From positions 1-64,000 of the forward strand of contig JAKQJM010000047.1 of NCBI GenBank assembly GCA_029561145.1: a DNA stretch of 64,000 bases, in the 5' to 3' direction. A model generated the notes under the pieces. That model saw only the letters and a list, made by a program, of their open reading frames with translations. It did not search any database and was not told the DNA's origin. A program made the position numbers and the translations under genes. The stretch is from Pseudomonadota bacterium. Lineage in GTDB: Bacteria; Pseudomonadota; Gammaproteobacteria; Xanthomonadales; Rhodanobacteraceae. Shown here piece by piece: positions 17,779 through 26,465 of the stretch; position 1 is the stretch's first letter; each line of letters begins with the position of its first letter.

Positions 17779-18360
17779 ATGACGGCAGAGGCAATGAGCG
17801 ATCCAGAGGGGGAGATCACCCGCTTGCTTCATCGGTGGCAGGAGGGTGACAGCACTTCGCTGGATACCTTGCTGCCCGAAGTCTGGGCAGAATTGCGCCG
17901 CATCGCCGCTCACGAGCTGCGGGCGAATGCAGGCCATGAGACCTTGCAACCCACCGCCCTGATCAACGATGTGTTCGTGCGGCTGCTCGGCGCGAGCCAG
18001 CTCAATATCCACGACCGCAAGCACCTGTTCACCACGGCGGCCAAGTTGATGCGGCAGATCCTGATTGATCGTGCACGCGCCCAACTGCGTGAAAAGCGCG
18101 GAGGTGGGCAGTGGCAGCGCGCGGATTTCGTCGAGGCCATGGCCCTGCCGATCGACGCCCAAACCGAACTTCCTGCGCTGGATCAGGCGCTTGACGCCCT
18201 GGCCCAACTGGATCCGCGCATCGCACATATCGTGGAGCTGCGCTACTTCGTCGGGCTGGAAGTCAGTGAAGTGGCCCGTTTGCTCGAGATCGATGAACGC
18301 ACGGTCTATCGCGACTGGGCGTTTGCGCGGGCTTGGCTGCGCAAACGCATGGAAGCCTGA
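17779..18360 (+). CDS. ECF RNA polymerase sigma factor of the kinase-associated (TIGR02999/ECF43-like) type
   Basis: The 193-residue protein has sigma region 2 (about 10-100, with LLHRWQEGDSTSLDTLLP, LQPTALINDVFVRLL and DRKHLFTTAAKLMRQILID). It also has sigma region 4 (about 135-190, LPALDQALDALAQLDPRIAHIVELRYFVGL, ERTVYRDWAFARAWLRKRM). The acidic region 2.2 motif of classic ECF factors (DAED) is replaced by the uncharged QPTAL around Thr59. That is the feature of sigma factors activated by threonine phosphorylation from a partner kinase. The very next gene, overlapping by one base, encodes such a kinase. A TAGAAT hexamer at 17767-17772 sits so close to the ATG that the transcript could be leaderless. 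A second ATG at 17794 is an alternative start. Confidence 0.88.
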   Translation: MTAEAMSDPEGEITRLLHRWQEGDSTSLDTLLPEVWAELRRIAAHELRANAGHETLQPTALINDVFVRLLGASQLNIHDRKHLFTTAAKLMRQILIDRARAQLREKRGGGQWQRADFVEAMALPIDAQTELPALDQALDALAQLDPRIAHIVELRYFVGLEVSEVARLLEIDERTVYRDWAFARAWLRKRMEA

Positions 18361-21203
18361 TGTCGGGTTTGGCCACGGACGACGTAAGTGCAGGCATGAA
18401 TCCGCAGTCCACCGATACAAGCGAACGTTTTGCCCGCATGCGCGAGGCCTTTCATCGTGTGGTCGATCTGGACTTGTCTCAGCGCGAATCGGAGATAGCG
18501 CGACTGTCGGCAAACGATGACGCCTTCGAGGCCGACCTGCGTTCGTTGCTGCAGCACACTGACGAAGCGGACCTGCTCAGTGCGCCTGAGCCAACCGCGT
18601 TGCCGCCCCAGCTCGGTCCCTTTCGCCCCGTGCGCAAACTGGGGCTGGGAGGCATGGGTGAAGTATGGTTGGCAGCGCGTGTCGAGGGTGGCTTCGAGCA
18701 GCAGGTGGCGATAAAGCGTGTGCGCGAGGGTGCGCTTTCTCCGGAACTTGCGCGCAGTTTCCTTCGAGAGCGACAGATTCTCGCGCGATTCTCGCACCCG
18801 CACATCGCGCATCTGGTCGATGGCGGTGTCGGACCCGATGGCCGCCCATGGCTTGCCATGGAGTACATCGATGGGCAGCGGATTGATGTCTGGTGCGAGG
18901 CTCGCAAGCTGGATGTTGCCGCGCGCGTGCGCCTGTTCGTGCCCATTTGCGAAGCGGTGGCATTTGCGCATCGCAATCTGGTGATACACAGGGACCTGAA
19001 GCCAGCAAACCTCCTGGTCGATGCGGACGGACGGCCACGCCTGCTGGACTTTGGAATTGCGCGTCTGCTTGACCCGCAGCCTGGACAGCAAACGCGGACG
19101 TTGGCGGCGATGACCCCCGCCTACGCCGCCCCCGAGCAGCGCGAGGGGGGTGATATCACCACCGCCACGGATGTCTATCAGCTTGGCGCAGTGCTGCGGC
19201 AACTCGTGCTTGCCGCAGCGGATGGTGAGGTGGCGCGGCACGGCGATCTCGGTCACATTCTCGACAAAGCCGTCATGGCGCTTCCAGCGGAGCGCTACTC
19301 AGGCGCTGCGATGCTGTCCGACGATCTCTGCGATTGGCTTGCGCGACGTTCTCCACGCAGCGGCATCGGCAGCCATCGCGAGCGCTTGAAGAAGATCTTG
19401 TGGCGTTGGCGCTGGCCATTGGCGATGTTCGCGGCGGTGTTGACTGCAGTTGGAAGCGGCGGTGTGCTCGCTCTGCGCGAAGCGCGTGCGAAAGCGCGTG
19501 AGGCAGAAGTCTCGCAGCAGACCACGCAATTCCTGACCAACCTGTTTCAGGGCGCGGACCCTGCGATAGCGCGTGGTGCGGTATTGAGCGCACAGGATCT
19601 GCTCGACCAGGGAAGTGCGCGTCTGCACGCAACGATGCATCTTCAGACTGCGGTGCGCGCACGCCTGCTCCATACCATCGCTGCAACCTACGCGGCGCTC
19701 GGTCACTATGATCGCGCGCTGTCGTTGGCCGAGGAGTCATTAGCCGCTCGTCGCGTCGACGATGAATCGGGCGAGTTAGCCGAAAGTCTCGATCAGGTCG
19801 GCAACATCCTGCGCCTGAAGGCGGAATACGGACGTGCCGAACCCGTACTGCGCGAAGCGCTGGACCTGCGCGTTGCAAGATTGTCGCGCGACGATCCGGC
19901 GATCATCGAGAGTACCGCGCACCTGGCAGCACTGCAGGCTGCCAAGGGTGATTTCAAGGCCGCCGACGTATTGTTTGCCCAGGCGGCGCGGGCGGCGAAG
20001 ATCCGCTTCGGCGAGGATGCCGTCGAAACTGCCCGCTATCTCGACAGCTATGCCGTGAACCTCGACGATATGGGAAGGCGCACTGAAGCCCTCGCGCTGT
20101 ACAGGCATGTACTGGCCATTCGCGAAAGTGCGCTCGGTCCCGACGATGCGGAGGTCGCGACGACCCTGATCAGTCTGGGCGTACACCTCTCCGGCTCTGT
20201 ACATCATGAAGAGGCTGCCCGACTGCTCGAGCGGGCGCTGGCGATCCGCACGCGAATTTACGGGGCGTCACATCCCATCGTTGCATTCGCAAAGATCGAT
20301 CTTGCCGGCGTCTACGCGGACATGGGCCGTCTCGATGATGCGGAGCGGCTTGGCAAGGAATCGCTGGCGAACATCCGGGCGAACCTTTCGCCGGAGCATC
20401 CGAAAGTCAGCGAGGCGCTGAACATGCTGGCCTTGATCCGGGTCGTGCGGCGCGACTTCGCCGGTGCGGTGCCGCTGCAGCAAGCGGTGGTGCAGAACCT
20501 GGTCGCGGCGCTCGGGGAGGACCATCCCGATGCGCTCACTGCGAAAAACAACCTCGCCTATTCGCTGGTCCACGACGGGCGTGCCGCCGAGGCCGAACTG
20601 CAACTGCGCGAAGTGCTGGCGCGCAAACGCGATGACAATGGTCAGGGCAGTGCGCACGACCGCCAGAATCTCGCCAGCGCGCTGAGCTTGCAGGGCAAGC
20701 ACGCGGAAGCCGTGGAGTGGCAGCGCCGCGCCTACGAGATCCAGAAGTCACGCGAGGGTGAGATTTCCCCCGTGACAGCCGTGGCCTTGCGTGAGCTTGC
20801 GATCGCCGAAGAGCTCGCCGGTGCAGATGCAGGAGCGGAGCGTGATTTCAGAGGGGCGCTGGCTCTGGCCGAACAAGTCGGCAAAACCGACCCGATAGCG
20901 CTTCGAGGTTGGCGTGTTCCGCTTGCCGCATTCCTCATTGGCAAAGGTCGTTGCAACGAAGCGGTGCCGCTGCTTGAGAACTCGCTTGACGAATCCGGCG
21001 ATGAAACAGCATCTGCCGATCCGGTTGCCCATCCACAGATGCTGCTGTTGCTTGAAGCATGCGGGCCCATCGTGGGCCAACAACCGGAAGAGCACCTGGT
21101 CGACGCCTGTTCGGCGTTGCTCTCGTTGCCTGGCGTGGAAGCCGATTCGTATCCAACCACGCGCAAGCTGCTTGCGTCACGCTGCGGTGCGGGTCGAGAC
21201 TGA
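18360..21203 (+). CDS. Transmembrane Ser/Thr protein kinase with C-terminal TPR repeats (PknS/PknT-like)
   Basis: The 947-residue protein has a Hanks-type kinase domain at about 87-340: glycine loop GLGGMGEVW (95-103), AIKR with Lys119, HRDLKPAN (210-217), DFG (230-232) and APE (257-259). A single membrane segment follows at about 351-372. After it comes a long helical region with at least eight tetratricopeptide-like units (about 400-900). All the key catalytic residues are present, so it should be active. The start ATG overlaps the sigma-factor stop (TGATG), which implies translational coupling. Kinases of this layout phosphorylate the adjacent ECF sigma factor in Xanthomonas and Vibrio. 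The TPR part would be periplasmic and may sense the signal, which is inference. Confidence 0.88.
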   Translation: MSGLATDDVSAGMNPQSTDTSERFARMREAFHRVVDLDLSQRESEIARLSANDDAFEADLRSLLQHTDEADLLSAPEPTALPPQLGPFRPVRKLGLGGMGEVWLAARVEGGFEQQVAIKRVREGALSPELARSFLRERQILARFSHPHIAHLVDGGVGPDGRPWLAMEYIDGQRIDVWCEARKLDVAARVRLFVPICEAVAFAHRNLVIHRDLKPANLLVDADGRPRLLDFGIARLLDPQPGQQTRTLAAMTPAYAAPEQREGGDITTATDVYQLGAVLRQLVLAAADGEVARHGDLGHILDKAVMALPAERYSGAAMLSDDLCDWLARRSPRSGIGSHRERLKKILWRWRWPLAMFAAVLTAVGSGGVLALREARAKAREAEVSQQTTQFLTNLFQGADPAIARGAVLSAQDLLDQGSARLHATMHLQTAVRARLLHTIAATYAALGHYDRALSLAEESLAARRVDDESGELAESLDQVGNILRLKAEYGRAEPVLREALDLRVARLSRDDPAIIESTAHLAALQAAKGDFKAADVLFAQAARAAKIRFGEDAVETARYLDSYAVNLDDMGRRTEALALYRHVLAIRESALGPDDAEVATTLISLGVHLSGSVHHEEAARLLERALAIRTRIYGASHPIVAFAKIDLAGVYADMGRLDDAERLGKESLANIRANLSPEHPKVSEALNMLALIRVVRRDFAGAVPLQQAVVQNLVAALGEDHPDALTAKNNLAYSLVHDGRAAEAELQLREVLARKRDDNGQGSAHDRQNLASALSLQGKHAEAVEWQRRAYEIQKSREGEISPVTAVALRELAIAEELAGADAGAERDFRGALALAEQVGKTDPIALRGWRVPLAAFLIGKGRCNEAVPLLENSLDESGDETASADPVAHPQMLLLLEACGPIVGQQPEEHLVDACSALLSLPGVEADSYPTTRKLLASRCGAGRD

Positions 21204-21340
21204 ACTCGCGAATTCTTCGTGAGCTTCCTCGCTTGCTGGTCGTTATCTTTAAGATAATCAATATGTTACGAATATATCGCTTGTTTCATCTCAAGTCGTC
21301 CCCACTACTCGGTGTCTGACATGCTGCTGCGTGAAATCCG
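21204..21340 (+). promoter_or_regulatory. AT-rich promoter region of tldD with a perfect palindrome
   Basis: This 137-base gap between the kinase gene and tldD is markedly AT-rich compared with its surroundings. At 21243-21257 TTATCTT and AAGATAA form a perfect inverted repeat around a single T, and ATATGTTACGAATATATC follows. It probably contains the tldD promoter and a repressor or activator site. No specific regulator can be named. Confidence 0.4.
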
Positions 21341-22783
21341 ATGACCGAAATGATTGCTCTCGCCGAGCAGCGTCTGCTGCGACCGGGGGGCTTGGCCTCC
21401 GCCGATCTCGATCGCGTATTCGCGCGCCTGATGACCCCTGCGGTGGATGCTGCCGATCTGTACTTCCAGCATTCGCGAAGCGAGGCCTGGATGCTTGAGG
21501 ACGGTCTGGTCAAGGAAGGCAGTCACTCGATCGAGCAGGGTGTCGGCGTGCGTGCGCTGTCCGGGGAAAAGACCGGATTCGCGTACTCGGACGATATCGT
21601 CATGCCGGCCCTTCTCGAAGCGGCTGGTTCGGCGCGGGCCATTGCCCGAGAAGGATCGAATGGCAACGGCCGTCCGCTGGCGGTGTCGTCAGCGCGCGCC
21701 CTGTATCCGGCGATCGATCCGATCGATTCGATGTCGAGCGAGGCCAAGGTGCGGCTTCTCGGCGAGATCGACGCTTACGCTCGCTCGCTTGATGCGCGCG
21801 TGCGCGAGGTTATCGTCAGTATTTCGGCGACGGTCGATACGGTTCTGATGGCGGGATCCGACGGCACACTCGCCGCCGATGTGCGCCCGCTGGTGCGATT
21901 CAACGTGCAGGTGATCGCCGAGCAGAATGGTCGACGCGAAACCGGCAGTTGCGGTGGCGGCGGACGTTACGATCTGGTCGAACTGCTTGCAAATGATCGC
22001 GCGCGGCGGATTGCCCGCGAAGCGGTGCGCACGGCCCTGGTCAATCTCGATGCGGTCGACGCGCCGGCGGGCAACATGACCGTCGTGCTTGGTCCGGGTT
22101 GGCCCGGCGTGCTCCTGCACGAGGCGATAGGCCATGGCTTCGAAGGCGATTTCAACCGCAAGGGAACGTCGGCATTTTCCAGCAGCATGGGCCAGCGGGT
22201 CGCCGCGAAAGGCGTGACCATCGTCGACGACGGCACGATGCTCGGACGTCGCGGCTCACTCAGCGTCGACGACGAAGGCACGCCGACGAACTGCACCGTG
22301 CTGGTCGAGGACGGCATCATGCGTGGCCTCATCCAGGACAAGTTCAACGCGCGCCTGATGGGCGTGAAACCGACCGGCAACGGCCGTCGCGAATCCTTCG
22401 CCCACTTGCCGATGCCGCGCATGACGAACACCTACATGCTGGCCGGCAAGCATGACCCAGGAGAAATACTAGGCTCGGTCAAGCGCGGGCTGTATGCGGT
22501 CAACTTCGGTGGCGGCCAGGTCGACATCACCAATGGAAAATTCGTGTTCTCGGCGAGCGAGGCCTACCTGATCGAGGATGGCAAGATCACGCGCCCGGTC
22601 AAGGGCGCGACCCTGATCGGTGCCGGCCCGGAGGTGCTCAAGCACGTGTCGATGATCGGCAACGATCTGAGACTCGACGAGGGCGTCGGCGTCTGTGGCA
22701 AGGATGGACAAAGCGTGCCGGTAGGGGTCGGCCAGCCGACCCTGAAGATCGACAACCTCACGGTGGGTGGAACGGCGGCTTGA
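21341..22783 (+). CDS. tldD: TldD metalloprotease subunit
   Basis: TldD is the catalytic subunit of the TldD/TldE (PmbA) heterodimeric protease. The complex processes microcin B17-type peptides and matures or degrades some modified peptides. The 480-residue product contains the zinc motif HEAIGH at 260-265 followed by GFEGDFNRK, both diagnostic. Its partner pmbA is 600 bases further on, with only darP between. It ends one base from the convergent darP stop, so there is no room for an intrinsic terminator. Confidence 0.95.
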   Translation: MTEMIALAEQRLLRPGGLASADLDRVFARLMTPAVDAADLYFQHSRSEAWMLEDGLVKEGSHSIEQGVGVRALSGEKTGFAYSDDIVMPALLEAAGSARAIAREGSNGNGRPLAVSSARALYPAIDPIDSMSSEAKVRLLGEIDAYARSLDARVREVIVSISATVDTVLMAGSDGTLAADVRPLVRFNVQVIAEQNGRRETGSCGGGGRYDLVELLANDRARRIAREAVRTALVNLDAVDAPAGNMTVVLGPGWPGVLLHEAIGHGFEGDFNRKGTSAFSSSMGQRVAAKGVTIVDDGTMLGRRGSLSVDDEGTPTNCTVLVEDGIMRGLIQDKFNARLMGVKPTGNGRRESFAHLPMPRMTNTYMLAGKHDPGEILGSVKRGLYAVNFGGGQVDITNGKFVFSASEAYLIEDGKITRPVKGATLIGAGPEVLKHVSMIGNDLRLDEGVGVCGKDGQSVPVGVGQPTLKIDNLTVGGTAA

Positions 22784-22784
22784 G

Positions 22785-23318
22785 CTAATCCGCGCTGGAG
22801 GGCTCGGTGCCCTGCAGGTCACGCAGGGTGCGGAACAATTCACGTGAGGCTCTTGGCGGTTTCTGTTTGCGTGCTTCGGTGCCCGCTTGACGGATCAGGT
22901 TGCGCAGGTGCTGGCGATCGGCATTCGGATGTCGGGCGATCACCTCATCGAGTGCGTTGTCGCCCTCTGCAATCAGGCGATCGCGCAAGGCTTCGAGTTG
23001 GTGCAGGGCCGCGGTCTCGCGGTGCGATTGCTGCTTGTCGATGTCGAGAACGGTGCGGACGGAATCGATTTCCTCGCTCTCGAGTCGACGCAGGAGTTTG
23101 GCAAGGTACTGGGTCTCGCGTTTGCGCGCGATCGGCTGATGGATGCCGCGTGTACGGCGGACTTCAGCCAGCAGGTCGGATTCCAGCGGAATGCGCGTCA
23201 GTTGCGCGTCGGTGAGCGTGGCCAGGGTCTCGGCCAGCTTGTAGATCGCCATTGCGTCCCGTCGCAACTGGCTGCGGCTGGGGCCATCGAAGGCGTCTTC
23301 GGATTCTTCGTGCGACAT
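22785..23318 (-). CDS. darP: Ribosome-associated protein DarP/YjgA (DUF615)
   Basis: DarP (YjgA) helps late assembly of the 50S subunit. The 177-residue product is highly charged and helical, and contains the family core SRSQLRRDAMAIYKLAETLATL and LRDRLIAEGDNALDEVIARHPNADRQHLRNLIRQA (residues in two separate blocks). The ATG at 23316-23318 starts MSHEESEDAFDGPSRSQ. The frame is open further upstream, but that would run towards pmbA with no similarity to the family. It is divergent from pmbA, a conserved gammaproteobacterial arrangement, and convergent with tldD. Confidence 0.92.
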   Translation of the reverse strand: MSHEESEDAFDGPSRSQLRRDAMAIYKLAETLATLTDAQLTRIPLESDLLAEVRRTRGIHQPIARKRETQYLAKLLRRLESEEIDSVRTVLDIDKQQSHRETAALHQLEALRDRLIAEGDNALDEVIARHPNADRQHLRNLIRQAGTEARKQKPPRASRELFRTLRDLQGTEPSSAD

Positions 23319-23387
23319 CGGTTTTTCTGCAGGCAATGGCCGCTTCGACGCATCGAAACGGCAGTCAACGGATACAGAGGATAAGGC

Positions 23388-24743
23388 GTGAATCAGGCAA
23401 TCACCACTCATGACGACAGCAGGATCGAACTCGACCGGCTATCGGAGCTCACCGAGGATGTGCTGCGTCGCTGTCGCGCAAGGGGCGCGAGCGAGGTCGA
23501 TGTGGGTGTCGGTGTCGATGTCGGACTGAGCGTCAGCGTGCGCCTCGGCGAGATAGAGTCGATCGAGCACAACCGCGATCGTGGTCTCTCCCTCACCGTA
23601 TACTTCGGAAAGCGCAAGGGATCGGCAAGCACGGCCGACCTGAATCCGGATTCGATCGAGAAAACCATAGAGCACGCCTGCGCGATCGCCAGGCATACCG
23701 AAGAAGATCCGTGCAACGGTCTCGCCGACCCTGATCTGCTCGCCCACGATTTTGCCGATCTCGATCTCTGGCACCCGTGGGACATCAGCACCGAGGAAGC
23801 AACCGAACTTGCCTTGCGTTGCGAGGAGGCCGGACGCGGATTCGATCCACGCATCAGCAACTCGGAAGGTGCCAGCGTGCAAGTGGGTTCATCGTTGGCG
23901 GTTGGGGCAACATCCAACGGCTTCTTTTCGCGTGAGCGCGATACGCGGCACATGATTTCGGTCGCACTGCTCGCCGAAGACGAAGCGGGCATGCAGCGCG
24001 ACTACTGGTACGAATCGGTGCGCAGCGCTGCGGATTTCCCTGGTGTCGCGTCGATCGGCCACCGTGCTGCCGAGCGCACAGTGGCCCGGCTTGGCGCACG
24101 CAAGCTCGGCACGCGCCAGTGTCCCGTGCTGTTCGCACCGCAGGTTGCGCGCGGCCTGATCGGCCATTTCATCTCGGCTGTCAGTGGGGGAGCGCTGTAC
24201 CGCAAGGCCAGCTTCCTCGTCGACCATGTCGGCAAACCGGTGTTTCCCGATTTCATGCAGATCGCGGAGCGCCCGCATATCCGCCGTGGTCAGTCCTCGG
24301 CCAACTTCGACAGCGAAGGCGTTGCCACGCGCGATTCGGATCTGGTCGTCGACGGACGCCTCGCACGCTACGTGCTCGGCAGCTATTCGGCGCGCAAGCT
24401 GGGCCTGCGCAGCACCGGCAACGCTGGTGGCGTGCACAATCTCATTGTCGCGACGGGCACGGACGACTTCTCCGCAATGCTCAAGCGTATGGGCACCGGT
24501 CTCGTCGTTACCGAGCTGATGGGGCAGGGCGTTTCGTTGCTGACCGGCGACTACTCGCGCGGCGCATCGGGCTTCTGGGTCGAGGATGGCGAGATCGTCC
24601 ATGCGGTCGAGGAGATCACGATCGCTTCGAACCTGCGTGAGATGTTCGCCAACATCGTCGCGATTGGCAGTGATGTCGATACGCGATCGCATATCCTTAC
24701 CGGATCGATCCTGCTCGATCGCCTCACCATCGCCGGAGCATGA
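23388..24743 (+). CDS. pmbA: PmbA/TldE, partner subunit of the TldD protease
   Basis: PmbA forms the heterodimer with TldD and lacks the zinc-site motif. The 451-residue protein shows the family's ENxDRGLSLTVYFGKRKGSAST-type region in the first 85 residues. It also has SGGALYRKASFL and the C-terminal NAGGVHNLIV and LMGQGVSLLTGDYSRGASGFWVEDGEIVHAVEEIT stretches. Translation begins at a GTG (23388-23390) with AGAGG about 10 bases upstream. It is divergent from darP, and tldD lies just beyond, so the whole protease is encoded here. Confidence 0.94.
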   Translation: MNQAITTHDDSRIELDRLSELTEDVLRRCRARGASEVDVGVGVDVGLSVSVRLGEIESIEHNRDRGLSLTVYFGKRKGSASTADLNPDSIEKTIEHACAIARHTEEDPCNGLADPDLLAHDFADLDLWHPWDISTEEATELALRCEEAGRGFDPRISNSEGASVQVGSSLAVGATSNGFFSRERDTRHMISVALLAEDEAGMQRDYWYESVRSAADFPGVASIGHRAAERTVARLGARKLGTRQCPVLFAPQVARGLIGHFISAVSGGALYRKASFLVDHVGKPVFPDFMQIAERPHIRRGQSSANFDSEGVATRDSDLVVDGRLARYVLGSYSARKLGLRSTGNAGGVHNLIVATGTDDFSAMLKRMGTGLVVTELMGQGVSLLTGDYSRGASGFWVEDGEIVHAVEEITIASNLREMFANIVAIGSDVDTRSHILTGSILLDRLTIAGA

Positions 24744-24811
24744 CTTCCAGCGCTTGAAACGGGCGTTGCGCGCAACCACAGTGTCAGTGCATCACTGCAA
24801 AGGAGAACCGC

Positions 24812-25219
24812 ATGAACGTCGATGTCGAATCGCAGGGCAGTTCCGACTCCCTGGTTGCTCCGACGGGCGACGAACGCACCTGGGCACTTCTCGGTCATCT
24901 GTCGGCCCTGAGCGCCTTCGTCGTTACCGGCATTGGCTGCGTGCTCGGGCCCTTGATCATCTGGCTGGTCAAGCGCGACAGTCTTCCTTTCGCCGCTGAC
25001 CAGGCCAAGGAAGCACTGAACTTCAACATCACGGTATTGATCGCGGCTGCCGGACTCGTGCTGTTCTCGATCGTCACAGTCGGCATCGGCCTGCTGCTCG
25101 CGGTGCCACTCGGCTTCGCCCTGTTTTTCTACTGGTTGATCTTCACGATCATCGCGGCGGTAAACGCCAACAATGGCGTGCGCTACCGCTATCCGATGAC
25201 CCTGCGTCTGGTCAGCTAG
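24812..25219 (+). CDS. DUF4870 small integral membrane protein
   Basis: The 135-residue protein has a strong AAAGGAG site 6 bases before its ATG. After a soluble start come hydrophobic segments at about 26-52 and 75-115. The conserved GHLSALSAF... LGPLIIWLVKRDSLPFAADQAKEALNF stretch defines the DUF4870 (Tic20-like) family. It is predicted to sit in the inner membrane, and no biochemical function is established. It stands alone between pmbA and the convergent ispA. Confidence 0.85.
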   Translation: MNVDVESQGSSDSLVAPTGDERTWALLGHLSALSAFVVTGIGCVLGPLIIWLVKRDSLPFAADQAKEALNFNITVLIAAAGLVLFSIVTVGIGLLLAVPLGFALFFYWLIFTIIAAVNANNGVRYRYPMTLRLVS

Positions 25220-25223
25220 ATCC

Positions 25224-26156
25224 TCAGCTTTCCCGCTCGGCGATGAATCGGGCCAGGTCGCGCAGGTCCCTGGCTGACTCGCCGAGCGGAGCAATCGATT
25301 GCAGGGCTTGCGCGGTCAGTTCGGCCAGATGCCTGGTCGAAGCCTGCAGGCCAATGATTGCCGGATAAGTCGGTTTCGATTGGGCGGCATCCTTGCCAGG
25401 TGTCTTGCCGATCTGCGCGGGATTGCCCTCGATGTCGAGAATGTCGTCGCGGATCTGGAAGGCCAGGCCGGCGCAATGAGCGTACCTTTCGAGTGCATCC
25501 AGAGTTCCAGCATCGGTGCATCCTGCGGCCAGTGCGCCGAGACGTACCGATGCGCGAATCAGTGCGCCGGTCTTGTGCACATGCATGCGTTCGAGTTCCT
25601 CCACGCTCAGCCGCTGGCCAACCGCGGACAGGTCGAATGCCTGCCCTCCGGCCATGCCGTGCGAGCCGCAGGCGCCGGCGAGGACGCGCAGCATCTCGAG
25701 TCGGGTCGCTGCATCGATTCCGTTCAGACCCGCATCGGTCAGTATCTCGAATGCAAGTGCCTGCAAGGCGTCTCCGGCGAGTATCGCCATCGCTTCGCCA
25801 AACGCGATGTGGCAGGTTGGGCGGCCTCGTCGCAGCGCGTCGTCGTCCATGGCCGGAAGGTCGTCATGGACCAGTGAATAGGCGTGGATGATCTCGACCG
25901 CGACAGCGGCCGCATCGAGGCGCGCAAGCGATGCGCCAAACGCCGTCCCGGTCGCGTAGACGAGCAGCGGACGCATGCGCTTGCCGCCGCCCGTCACCGC
26001 ATAGTGCATGGCCTGGTGCAAACGGGCCGGCGGCTGCTCGACAGGTGGGAGCGCGCGTGCCAGCGCTTCGTCCGCATGGGCGGCAAACGCGCGCAGTGCC
26101 GGCGACAGGTCGCTCGCGGGAGTGGAAGTATTGATGGCGTTTTCCTGCGCGGCCAA
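25224..26156 (-). CDS. ispA: Farnesyl diphosphate synthase (geranyltranstransferase)
   Basis: IspA condenses IPP with DMAPP and GPP to farnesyl diphosphate for quinones and undecaprenol. The first Asp-rich motif DDLPAMDDD is at about 98-106 and the second, DDILD, at 237-241. GGGKRMRPLL (57-65) and KTGALI are also present. The only start compatible with the conserved N-terminus is a TTG at 26154-26156, 22 bases after the xseB stop. There is no convincing ribosome-binding site, so translation may be coupled or the start a few codons off. The xseB-ispA order is conserved in gammaproteobacteria, but dxs is not next to it here. Confidence 0.93.
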   Translation of the reverse strand: MAAQENAINTSTPASDLSPALRAFAAHADEALARALPPVEQPPARLHQAMHYAVTGGGKRMRPLLVYATGTAFGASLARLDAAAVAVEIIHAYSLVHDDLPAMDDDALRRGRPTCHIAFGEAMAILAGDALQALAFEILTDAGLNGIDAATRLEMLRVLAGACGSHGMAGGQAFDLSAVGQRLSVEELERMHVHKTGALIRASVRLGALAAGCTDAGTLDALERYAHCAGLAFQIRDDILDIEGNPAQIGKTPGKDAAQSKPTYPAIIGLQASTRHLAELTAQALQSIAPLGESARDLRDLARFIAERES

Positions 26157-26178
26157 GTTGCTGCGGGCGGACGAGAGG

Positions 26179-26433
26179 CTACGGCGTATCGGGATCGAAC
26201 GGCTCGGCGGAATCGGGCTTGCCCGGATCCAGCAGTTGCCGGACGCGCAACTCGGCCTGCTCGAGCGCGGACTGGCAACTGCGGTAGAGGGCGACGCCGC
26301 GCTCGAACGATTTCAGCGAATCGTCCAGGCCCATCTCGCTCTCTTCCATGCGCGTGACCAGTTGTTCGAGCTCGTCCAGCGACTGCTCGAATTCGGCGAC
26401 CTGATTCGGATCTTGCGGAGGGGGTGATGACAT
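26179..26433 (-). CDS. xseB: Exodeoxyribonuclease VII small subunit
   Basis: XseB is the small regulatory subunit of the ssDNA-specific exonuclease VII. The 84-residue helical protein has the family core [17 protein letters not shown], then [22 protein letters not shown] and a short acidic tail. The ATG at 26431-26433 gives the usual length; the frame is open upstream but that stretch overlaps tilS. It lies 32 bases after tilS and 22 before ispA on the same strand. Confidence 0.93.
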   Translation of the reverse strand: MSSPPPQDPNQVAEFEQSLDELEQLVTRMEESEMGLDDSLKSFERGVALYRSCQSALEQAELRVRQLLDPGKPDSAEPFDPDTP

Positions 26434-26465
26434 GCGGCGAAGGCTAGCCTGCGCCCGCCAAAGGG

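Noticed and set aside
17680-18513. N-terminal extension of the secreted repeat protein up to 18513
   Set aside because: The stretch is antisense to the sigma factor gene and precedes a clear signal peptide start at 17679, with promoter motif B just upstream of that start.
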